Position numbers and translations under genes: made by a program. From assembly GCF_028553765.1 (NCBI RefSeq), contig NZ_CP067134.1, positions 1,965,001 to 2,029,000 on the forward strand: a stretch of 64,000 bases of DNA, in the 5' to 3' direction. This document shows, in pieces, positions 1 to 6,371 of the stretch (within the stretch, counting starts at the first letter, position 1; each line of letters opens with the position of its first letter). The notes under the pieces are model-generated. The model worked only from the letters and a program-made list of their open reading frames with translations. It had not been told where the DNA came from and ran no database searches. This stretch comes from Paracoccus stylophorae. GTDB lineage: Bacteria > Pseudomonadota > Alphaproteobacteria > Rhodobacterales > Rhodobacteraceae.

Positions 1-201
1 CGTATCCCCTTCGACGCGCTGCGCACCTTTGTCGATCCGTCGGTCGAATTCGGCCTGCGCTTCGAGACCCAGGACGGTGAGGACGACGAGGACGAGGACG
101 GCGAATTCCAGATCGAGGAAGGGGACGGCGGCGACGACAGCCCCGACGATTCGCCGCCGGGCGGCGGTGAGGTCGTGCAGCTTGACCGCTGGCGGAAATA
201 G
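1..201 (+). CDS. sspB: SspB-family ClpXP adaptor, C-terminal part (5' end outside window)
   Basis: The window opens in frame inside a gene whose last 66 codons are visible, ending at a TAG. The visible part begins IPFDALRTFVDPSVEFGLRFE, which matches the end of the SspB fold in alphaproteobacterial SspB-like proteins, where this core is followed by an acidic, disordered tail. Here the tail is strongly acidic, with several Asp/Glu runs, and ends in a short basic stretch (LDRWRK). SspB proteins deliver ssrA-tagged substrates to ClpXP, and the flexible tail end tethers them to ClpX. The following fumC gene fits the arrangement common in Rhodobacterales. Identity rests only on the C-terminal third. 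Confidence 0.75.
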   Translation, partial: RIPFDALRTFVDPSVEFGLRFETQDGEDDEDEDGEFQIEEGDGGDDSPDDSPPGGGEVVQLDRWRK

Positions 202-256
202 CCGATCCGCGCGGTTCCTCCGTTACCCGATCTGACTGCGGCAGGTCAAAATCGGC

Positions 257-268
257 ATGCCATGGCAT
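257..268. promoter_or_regulatory. 12-bp perfect palindrome in the sspB-fumC gap
   Basis: ATGCCATGGCAT is a perfect palindrome located about 60 bases before the fumC start. No convincing -35/-10 pair was seen around it. It could be an operator or chance. The rest of the 128-base gap (202-329) holds only the fumC ribosome binding site (GCGAGGGAGCC). Confidence 0.2.
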
Positions 269-329
269 ACGAATTGCCAAGCGGCGCGCCCCCCGCTAAA
301 ACCGCCGAAACCGCGAGGGAGCCTTTCTC

Positions 330-1724
330 ATGACCAAGACCCGCACCGAGACCGACAGCTTCGGCGAGCTGGAGGTTGATGCCAGCAAATACTGGGGCGC
401 GCAGACGCAGCGTTCGATCATGAATTTCCCCATCGGGTGGGAACGCCAGCCGGTCGCGATCATCCGCGCGCTTGGCGCGATCAAGCTTGCCGCGGCGCGG
501 ATCAACATGGCCGAAGGCCGGCTGGACGAACGGATCGGGCGGGCGATGGAACAGGCCGCGACCGAGGTGTTCGAGGGCAGGTTCGACGACAACTTTCCGC
601 TTGTGGTCTGGCAGACCGGATCGGGCACGCAGTCGAACATGAACGCCAACGAGGTCATCAGCAACCGCGCCATCGAGATCCTGGGCGGTCAGATGGGCAG
701 CAAGGACCCGGTTCACCCCAACGACCACGTGAATATGGGCCAGTCCAGCAACGATACTTTCCCGACCGCGATGCATGTGGGCATCGGCATGATGGCGCGC
801 GACGTGCTGATTCCCGGTCTGGAAAAGCTGCACAAGGCGCTGGCGGACAAGGCGGACGAGTTTCGCGACATCATCAAGATCGGGCGCACCCATACGCAGG
901 ACGCCACGCCCCTGACGCTGGGTCAGGAATTCGGCGGCTATGCCCATCAGGTGAAGATGGGGATCGAGCGGGTACGCCTGTGCCTGCCTCATATCTACGA
1001 GCTGGCGCAGGGCGGCACCGCGGTCGGCACCGGGCTGAACACGAAAAAGGGCTGGGACACGGCCATCGCCGCCGAGATCGCCAGGATCACCGACCTGCCC
1101 TTCGTCACCGCCCCCAACAAGTTCGAGGCGCTGGCCGCCCACGATGCGATGGTGTTCTTTTCCGGCGCGCTGAAGACCGTGGCCGCCTCGCTGTTCAAGA
1201 TCGCCAACGACATCCGGTTTCTGGGGTCCGGCCCGCGTTCCGGTCTGGGCGAATTGATCCTGCCCGAAAACGAGCCGGGATCGTCGATCATGCCGGGCAA
1301 GGTCAACCCGACCCAGGCCGAGGCGCTGACGATGGCCTGCGCGCATGTGATGGGCAACGACGCGGCGGTGACGTTCGCGGGCAGCCAGGGGCATTTCGAA
1401 CTGAACGTCTTCAACCCGATGATGTCCTATAACGTCATGCAGTCGATGCAGCTTCTGGGCGACGCGGCCAGCAGCTTTACCGACAACATGGTGTCGGGCA
1501 TCGAGGCCAATACCGACCGCATCGAAAAGCTGATGAAGGAATCGCTGATGCTGGTGACGGCGCTGGCGCCGACCATCGGTTACGACAACGCCACCAAGGT
1601 CGCCAAGACCGCCCACAAGAACGGCACGACGCTGCGCGAAGAGGCCATCGCCCTGGGCTTTGTCGATGGCGAGACGTTCGACCGGATCGTGCGCCCCGAG
1701 GACATGATCGGCCCGCGCGACTGA
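330..1724 (+). CDS. fumC: Class II fumarate hydratase
   Basis: This 464-residue protein has the full length and signatures of iron-independent class II fumarase, which interconverts fumarate and malate in the TCA cycle in the cytoplasm. Visible signatures are the N-terminal [20 protein letters not shown] segment, [14 protein letters not shown], the substrate-binding [16 protein letters not shown] region and the fumarase/aspartase superfamily motif [13 protein letters not shown], which carries the catalytic serine loop. The ATG is preceded by a purine-rich GAGGGAGCC box. It follows sspB on the same strand and is followed by a hairpin. Nothing is truncated. Confidence 0.97.
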   Translation: MTKTRTETDSFGELEVDASKYWGAQTQRSIMNFPIGWERQPVAIIRALGAIKLAAARINMAEGRLDERIGRAMEQAATEVFEGRFDDNFPLVVWQTGSGTQSNMNANEVISNRAIEILGGQMGSKDPVHPNDHVNMGQSSNDTFPTAMHVGIGMMARDVLIPGLEKLHKALADKADEFRDIIKIGRTHTQDATPLTLGQEFGGYAHQVKMGIERVRLCLPHIYELAQGGTAVGTGLNTKKGWDTAIAAEIARITDLPFVTAPNKFEALAAHDAMVFFSGALKTVAASLFKIANDIRFLGSGPRSGLGELILPENEPGSSIMPGKVNPTQAEALTMACAHVMGNDAAVTFAGSQGHFELNVFNPMMSYNVMQSMQLLGDAASSFTDNMVSGIEANTDRIEKLMKESLMLVTALAPTIGYDNATKVAKTAHKNGTTLREEAIALGFVDGETFDRIVRPEDMIGPRD

Positions 1725-1737
1725 TCGGGCCGACCTT

Positions 1738-1777
1738 GCGCGGCGCGGCAGCGGGTGAAAAACCTGTCGCGCCGCGC
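1738..1777 (+). terminator. GC-rich hairpin after fumC (terminator-like)
   Basis: GCGCGGCGCG (1738-1747) pairs perfectly with CGCGCCGCGC (1768-1777) across a 20-base loop, starting 13 bases after the fumC stop. There is no U-tract, so simple Rho-independent termination is not certain. It overlaps the promoter candidate at 1755-1783. Confidence 0.4.
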
Positions 1778-1783
1778 TATACT
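1755..1783 (+). promoter_or_regulatory. Sigma-70-like promoter for the DUF4169/RHH pair
   Basis: GTGAAA (1755-1760) and TATACT (1778-1783) are separated by 17 bases. The -10 element is close to consensus and lies about 58 bases before the DUF4169 start. The -35 element is weaker, and the site sits inside the hairpin following fumC. Confidence 0.45.
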
Positions 1784-1841
1784 GGTCGCGCCATTCGGGG
1801 CGCATGGCTGGCCCGTGCGCGCCGGCCAACAGGGGTAAGCC

Positions 1842-2021
1842 ATGTCCGGCACGATCAATCTGCGGCAGGTCCGCAAGCAGCGTCAACGCGCCAAAAAGCG
1901 GGCGCAGGCCGACGCGAACGCCGCAAAGTTCGGCGAGTCCAAGCCGATCCGCGCCGCGCGCGCGGCCGAATCGGCCCGCGCCGCGCGCGATCACGACGCC
2001 CACAAGCGCGATGACGACTGA
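1842..2021 (+). CDS. DUF4169 family small basic protein
   Basis: This 59-residue protein starts MSGTINLRQVRKQRQRAKKR and is almost entirely charged and helical (Arg, Lys, Ala, Glu, Asp). It includes the ADANAAKFG segment typical of DUF4169 proteins of Rhodobacterales. AGGGGTAAGCC just before the ATG is a plausible ribosome binding site. Its stop codon overlaps the start of the next gene by 11 bases, so the two are probably translationally coupled. The function of the family is unknown; its size and charge would suit a nucleic-acid-associated protein, which is inference. It is easily missed because of its length. Confidence 0.75.
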   Translation: MSGTINLRQVRKQRQRAKKRAQADANAAKFGESKPIRAARAAESARAARDHDAHKRDDD

Positions 2022-2265
2022 CCTGCCGCCGATGACCCCGCCGATCAAGCGATCCGTCACCATCGACGGGCATCGCACCTCGGTCTCGCTGGAGGATGCG
2101 TTCTGGGCGGCCCTGGGCCAGGCGGCGAAATCCCGGTCTGTCACGCGCGCGGTGCTGATCGGGCGCATCGACCACGCCCGCCCGCCCGAGGTCGGACTGG
2201 CCACCGCAATCCGGCTGTTCGTCCTGGCCGACATCCAGAAGACCGCAGGCCCCGCCAGCGGGTGA
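2011..2265 (+). CDS. Ribbon-helix-helix domain protein
   Basis: The 84-residue product has a short basic beta-strand (IKRSVTIDGHRTSVSLEDAFWAALGQAA) followed by two helices, the layout of the alphaproteobacterial ribbon-helix-helix family (RHH_4 type), whose members bind DNA as dimers. The ATG lies inside the last codons of the DUF4169 gene, in another frame. Such RHH and DUF4169 genes are commonly paired in Rhodobacterales, but targets are not known. It could act as a small transcriptional regulator of its own operon. Confidence 0.75.
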   Translation: MTTDLPPMTPPIKRSVTIDGHRTSVSLEDAFWAALGQAAKSRSVTRAVLIGRIDHARPPEVGLATAIRLFVLADIQKTAGPASG

Positions 2266-2339
2266 CAGCCCGGACCCGGCCACTTTCCCCTGCCCCCGCG
2301 CCGGCCTAGGCTGGTGTCCGGATTGACAGTGAGGGACCG

Positions 2340-2789
2340 ATGGGCGACCGCGAACCACCCCGCAGCCGCGCGGGTTATGCGGTGTTCCAGCCGATGCAGA
2401 CGCGCTGGAACGACAACGATCAATACGGGCATCTGTATAACGCCACCTATGTCGAGCTGTTCGATGAGGCGATGAACATGAGCCTGCTGGATCTGGGCTT
2501 TCTGGATCATCGTGCGGGCGGGCCGATCCAGGTCGTGGTCGAGAATGGCTGCACCTATTTCCGCGAGGTCGCCTATCCCGACCGGCTGGAGATCGGTCTG
2601 CGGATCGCGCATGTCGGCCGCAGCTCGATCCGGGTCGAGTTGGGGATGTTCCGCGCGGGTGAGGAAACCGAGGCCGCGCGCGCCCATTTCACCCTTGTGA
2701 CGGTGGACAACGCGACCCGCCGCCCCCTGCCCACGCCGCAGGCGCAGCGCGAGGCGTTGCAGGGTCTGCGCCGGCCGACCGACGGCTGA
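2340..2789 (+). CDS. Acyl-CoA thioesterase, 4HBT/YbgC hotdog family
   Basis: This 149-residue single hotdog domain carries the family signature RWNDNDQYGHLYNATY near residues 22-37; Asp25 occupies the position of the catalytic aspartate of 4-hydroxybenzoyl-CoA thioesterase. The expected long hotdog helix (VELFDEAMNMSLLDLG) and the beta-sheet segments follow. It should hydrolyse an acyl-CoA to free acid and CoA in the cytoplasm; the substrate cannot be read from sequence. TGAGGGACCG before the ATG gives a reasonable ribosome binding site. It converges on the acyl-CoA ligase gene on the other strand. Confidence 0.85.
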   Translation: MGDREPPRSRAGYAVFQPMQTRWNDNDQYGHLYNATYVELFDEAMNMSLLDLGFLDHRAGGPIQVVVENGCTYFREVAYPDRLEIGLRIAHVGRSSIRVELGMFRAGEETEAARAHFTLVTVDNATRRPLPTPQAQREALQGLRRPTDG

Positions 2790-2813
2790 TCCGGCCGCGC
2801 GGACCCTGCCGGG

Positions 2814-4451
2814 TCAATCCGGCGTCACCTCGGGCGGCACATGATCGCCGAACCGCTCGCGCAGGGTCAGCTTGCTGATCTTGCCGGTCGCGGTCAGCGG
2901 CATGTCCTCCACGAAGACCAGATCGTCGGGAAACTGCCACGAGGCCAGATGCGGGGCCAGCAGGTCGCGGATCTCGTCCAGTGTGGGCCGGTCGGCGTCA
3001 TCCTCGGGCTTGACGACCAGCAGCGGGCGTTCGCCCCATTTCGGATGCGGCATCGCGATCACCGCGCATTGCGCGATCTTGGGATGCGCGATGGCCAGGT
3101 TCTCGACGTCGATGGAACTGATCCATTCGCCGCCGGACTTGATCAGATCCTTCGCCCGGTCGCGCAGCGTCAGATACCCGTCGGCGCTGATCGAGGCGAT
3201 GTCGCCGGTGCCGAACCAGCCGTCCTCGTCGATCACCTTGCGGCTGGCTGTCTCGTTGTCGAAATACCCGCTGGCGACGGTGTTGCCGCGCACGAACAGC
3301 TCGCCCATCGCGTCGCCGTCATGGGGCAGCCGGCGGCCGTCCTCGTCCACGATCTTCAGATCGACGCCAAAGACGCGCCGCCCCTGCGTGGCCTTCAGCG
3401 CCATGCGCCGGTCGAACGGCAGGTCGCGCTTGTCTACCGGCAGCGAGCCGTGGCTGCCAAGCGGCGAGGTCTCGGTCATGCCCCAGGCGTGGTTCACGTC
3501 GATGCCCAGCTTTTCGAAACCTTCGGTCAGGCTGCGCGGCATCGCGCTGCCGCCGACGACGATATGGCGCAGCGCGGCGGGTTTGGCCCCGCGCTTGCGG
3601 ATCTCGGCGAAAAGCCCCTGCCAGATGGTCGGCACGCCCCAGGCGCTTTCCACCCCCTCATCCTCGCAAAGCTGCCACAGGCTGGCACCGTCCAGGTTCG
3701 GCCCCGGCATGATCAGCGACGCGCCGATCAGCGGACCGGCGAATGGCAGACCCCAGGCGTTGACGTGAAACAGCGGAACGACGGGCAGGATGCGCGGCTG
3801 CGGCCCCAGATCCGGCGACAGCGAGGCCGCGATGCTGAGCGCGTGCAGCACGTTCGAGCGGTGGCTGTACAGCGTCCCCTTGGGATCGCCCGTCGTCCCC
3901 GAGGTATAGCACAGACCTGATGCGGTGGTTTCGGGAAATTCGGGCCAGTCGCGGTCGGTGGGGCGGCCCGCCAGAAGATCCTCGTAACACAGCGCATCGA
4001 GACTGTTGTCCGGCATGTGGTCGCGGTCGGTCATCAGCACATAGTGCATCTTCGGCAGATGATCCTTCAGCTTCTCGACCGCCGGCAGGAAGGTGAGGTC
4101 CAGAAACAGCACCTTGTCACCGGCATGGTGGGCGATGAAGATCAGCTGTTCGGCCGACAGGCGCGGATTGATCGTGTGGCAGATCGCGCCGATATTCGGG
4201 ACGCCGTAATACAGTTCCAGATGGCGATAGCCGTTCCAGGCCAGCGTCGCCACCCGGTCGCCTGCGCCGATCCCCATCTCCTCCAGCGCGAATGACAGCT
4301 GCACCGCCCGCGCCCGCGTCCGGGCATAGCCCTGTCGGTGGATGTCGCCCTCGACCCGGCGCGACACCACCTCGGCGGCCGGAAAACTGTCGGCTGCGTA
4401 ATCCAGAAGGCCGCTTTGCAGCAGCGGGCGATGCATCATCAGTCCGTCCAT
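2814..4451 (-). CDS. Fatty-acyl/short-chain acyl-CoA ligase (AMP-forming, DmdB-like)
   Basis: The 545-residue protein is a complete ANL-superfamily adenylating enzyme. The P-loop motif is CYTSGTTGDPKGTLYSHRS. HAWGMTE and the GWFGTGDIASISADGYLTLRDRAKDLIKSGGEWIS segment mark the hinge and C-terminal domain, and TATGKISKLTLRERF carries the catalytic lysine. It activates a carboxylic acid with ATP and CoA. VATLAWN and CHTINPRLSAEQL near the N-terminus resemble 3-methylmercaptopropionyl-CoA ligase (DmdB) and medium-chain ligases, so the exact acid is uncertain. It is the last gene of a minus-strand operon with a thioesterase, a cupin and a hydroxyacid dehydrogenase. GGGAGAGTTCG precedes the ATG. 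Confidence 0.88.
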   Translation of the reverse strand: MDGLMMHRPLLQSGLLDYAADSFPAAEVVSRRVEGDIHRQGYARTRARAVQLSFALEEMGIGAGDRVATLAWNGYRHLELYYGVPNIGAICHTINPRLSAEQLIFIAHHAGDKVLFLDLTFLPAVEKLKDHLPKMHYVLMTDRDHMPDNSLDALCYEDLLAGRPTDRDWPEFPETTASGLCYTSGTTGDPKGTLYSHRSNVLHALSIAASLSPDLGPQPRILPVVPLFHVNAWGLPFAGPLIGASLIMPGPNLDGASLWQLCEDEGVESAWGVPTIWQGLFAEIRKRGAKPAALRHIVVGGSAMPRSLTEGFEKLGIDVNHAWGMTETSPLGSHGSLPVDKRDLPFDRRMALKATQGRRVFGVDLKIVDEDGRRLPHDGDAMGELFVRGNTVASGYFDNETASRKVIDEDGWFGTGDIASISADGYLTLRDRAKDLIKSGGEWISSIDVENLAIAHPKIAQCAVIAMPHPKWGERPLLVVKPEDDADRPTLDEIRDLLAPHLASWQFPDDLVFVEDMPLTATGKISKLTLRERFGDHVPPEVTPD

Positions 4452-4502
4452 CGAACTCTCCCATTCGTTCGCGGACCAGAGTGCGGTCTTGTCAGCCGCC
4501 GA

Positions 4503-4895
4503 TCAAGCGTCGCGTGCGGTGTTGGCGTGGCTGGAGGTCAGGTCCAGCAGCACGGTTCCGTCCTCGTCCGTGACCGTGGTGCGGACCGTCGCCACGCGCG
4601 GGCCGCGCCGCAGCCAGACCGCGCGCGCCGTCAGCGTGCCCTGCTGCCGGTTGGTCAGCATCTGCGCGGTCAGCGATTCCGCGACGGGAAAGCTGTCCAT
4701 GCTTTCCTCGACCTGTTCGCCGCCCAGCACCAGACTGGTCGCCACCACATCGGCAAACCAGATCAGCGCGCCGGCATGGACGGTGCCCAACGGGCTGAGG
4801 ATGCCGGGGCCGATCTGCATCTCGCCCTCGGCCTCGGTGTCGCTGAGCGAGACGATATCGAATTCTATCTGGCCGATCAGTGTCCTGTTGGACAT
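4503..4895 (-). CDS. PaaI-family hotdog thioesterase
   Basis: The start chosen is MSNRTLIGQIEF because AAAGGAGCATCCTG sits directly in front of it; a longer reading frame upstream lies in the cupin gene. The 130-residue protein has the PaaI-type motif LGTVHAGALIWFADVVAT, whose HAG segment binds the thioester carbonyl, and the terminal strands expected of a hotdog fold. It probably hydrolyses an acyl-CoA. Its ATG overlaps the stop of the upstream cupin by one base (TGATG), and the acyl-CoA ligase follows after about 50 bases, so the three are likely co-translated. The substrate is unknown. Confidence 0.85.
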   Translation of the reverse strand: MSNRTLIGQIEFDIVSLSDTEAEGEMQIGPGILSPLGTVHAGALIWFADVVATSLVLGGEQVEESMDSFPVAESLTAQMLTNRQQGTLTARAVWLRRGPRVATVRTTVTDEDGTVLLDLTSSHANTARDA

Positions 4896-5362
4896 CAGGA
4901 TGCTCCTTTCCGGAACTTTTGCTGCCAGTCCGTTTCGGGTGCCGCGCCCGTCACCGGATCGCGATCCCATATGGCCAGCGGACAAGGCTGGCCCTCGCCC
5001 GTCTGCATGTCGGGGGTCGCGCCGCCGGGATAGGCCCCGACGACGCCGAAATCGGCCGACGATTGCAACCGCTTGTGCGCCAGCCCCGCCGGGATCACCA
5101 GCACGTCACCGGCCTCGATCCGGATGGTCCGCCCGCCCTCACCGCCAAGCTGTAGCACTGCCCAGCCCGCGAAACATCCAAGAACCTCGTGGGTTGTCAT
5201 ATGATAGTGATGCCAGTCGAAGACGCCGCCGCTCCATGCGCCCGTCCATCCGTTCGCGGCAAAGCGGTCCGTGAACCATGCCGGACCCGGATCGGGACAG
5301 ACCGCGCGGTGCAGGACCGGATTCACCGGGTCAGCCGCGCAATCAGCGACGAGGTATCCCAC
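4895..5362 (-). CDS. YjlB-like cupin protein
   Basis: This 155-residue single-domain cupin carries WHHYHMTTHEVLG (metal-ligand His/Glu region of cupin motif 1) and GDVLVIPAGLAHKRL (motif 2). The arrangement resembles YjlB-type cupins, which have no assigned reaction. The ATG used lies 40 bases inside the 3' end of the upstream dehydrogenase gene; a later start is not obvious, but the N-terminus is the least certain part. Its stop overlaps the start of the thioesterase gene by one base. Confidence 0.75.
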   Translation of the reverse strand: MGYLVADCAADPVNPVLHRAVCPDPGPAWFTDRFAANGWTGAWSGGVFDWHHYHMTTHEVLGCFAGWAVLQLGGEGGRTIRIEAGDVLVIPAGLAHKRLQSSADFGVVGAYPGGATPDMQTGEGQPCPLAIWDRDPVTGAAPETDWQQKFRKGAS

Positions 5363-6192
5363 CGGTTCCCGCCCATCGCCTGCACGTCCTTGTAGAACTG
5401 ATCGACCAGGGCCGTGACCGGCAGCGGCGCGCCGATCTCATCGGCGGCGGCAAGACAGATCGCCAGATCCTTGCGCATCCAGTCCACCGCGAAACCGTGA
5501 TCGAACTGGCCCGCCGCCATGGTCTTGTGGCGGTTGACCATCTGCCAGCTTCCGGCCGCGCCCTGACTGATCACCTCGACCACCTTTTCCACGTCCAGCC
5601 CGGCCTTCTGCGCGAAGGCCAGCGATTCCGACAGCCCCTGAACCAGCCCCGCGATGGCGATCTGGTTGCACATCTTGGTCATCTGGCCCGCGCCCACATC
5701 GCCCATGCGACGGCAGATCTTGGCATAGGCGTCGATCACCGGGGCGGCGAGGTCGAAATCCGCCTGCGCGCCGCCGCACATCACCGAAAGCTGGCCATTC
5801 TCGGCCCCCGCCTGCCCGCCCGAAATCGGCGCATCGACATAACCGATGCCCGCCCCGCCCGCTTCATCGGCCAGCTCGCGCGTCACGGCCGCCGACACCG
5901 TGGTGTGATCGACAAAGACCGCGCCTTCGGCCATGCCGGCGAATGCGCCGTCCTGACCCAGGCAGACCGACCGCAGATCGTCGTCATTGCCCACGCAGGC
6001 CATGACGAAATCGGCCCCGGCGACCGCCTGCCGCGGCGTGTCGGCCCGCGCGCCGCCATGATCGGCCACCCAGGCATCGGCCCGCGATGCGGTGCGGTTA
6101 TAGACGGTGACATCGTGACCCTTGGCCTTCAGATGCCCGGCCATCGGATAACCCATCACCCCCAGACCCAGAAACGCCAGTTTCGCCATCAT
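5323..6192 (-). CDS. NAD(P)-dependent beta-hydroxyacid dehydrogenase (3-hydroxyisobutyrate dehydrogenase family)
   Basis: The 289-residue protein begins with a Rossmann motif (LAFLGLGVMGYPMAGHL) and contains the family signatures FVDHTTVS, the substrate loop YVDAPISGGQAGAENG and GAGQMTKMCNQ, where the Lys is the catalytic residue. The C-terminal all-helical domain is complete (WMRKDL). It oxidises a 3-hydroxy acid or reduces the semialdehyde; 3-hydroxyisobutyrate, 2-hydroxy-3-oxopropionate and similar acids cannot be separated by eye. GGAGGCAAG precedes two consecutive ATG codons. It is first in an operon with a cupin, thioesterase and acyl-CoA ligase, suggesting a small organic-acid pathway. 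Confidence 0.85.
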   Translation of the reverse strand: MMAKLAFLGLGVMGYPMAGHLKAKGHDVTVYNRTASRADAWVADHGGARADTPRQAVAGADFVMACVGNDDDLRSVCLGQDGAFAGMAEGAVFVDHTTVSAAVTRELADEAGGAGIGYVDAPISGGQAGAENGQLSVMCGGAQADFDLAAPVIDAYAKICRRMGDVGAGQMTKMCNQIAIAGLVQGLSESLAFAQKAGLDVEKVVEVISQGAAGSWQMVNRHKTMAAGQFDHGFAVDWMRKDLAICLAAADEIGAPLPVTALVDQFYKDVQAMGGNRWDTSSLIARLTR

Positions 6193-6371
6193 CTTGCCTC
6201 CAGTGTTGCCGCGTCCCGACAGTTGCGGCGGTTATGCCCTGCCGCGCCGCGCGCGCGTTGAAAAGCAACCGCGGCTGTCTTATGCAGCACCCCACCACCC
6301 GGGCGCGTGATGGTCAAGATGCATGCGCCCCCTTCAAGGCGCGCAGCCCGGCCCATGGACCAACTTCCGTC

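Noticed and set aside
246..2687. 813-residue minus-strand open frame opposite fumC and neighbours
   Set aside because: Low-complexity Arg/His/Gly-rich translation typical of the antisense of GC-rich genes; the plus-strand genes have clear family motifs.
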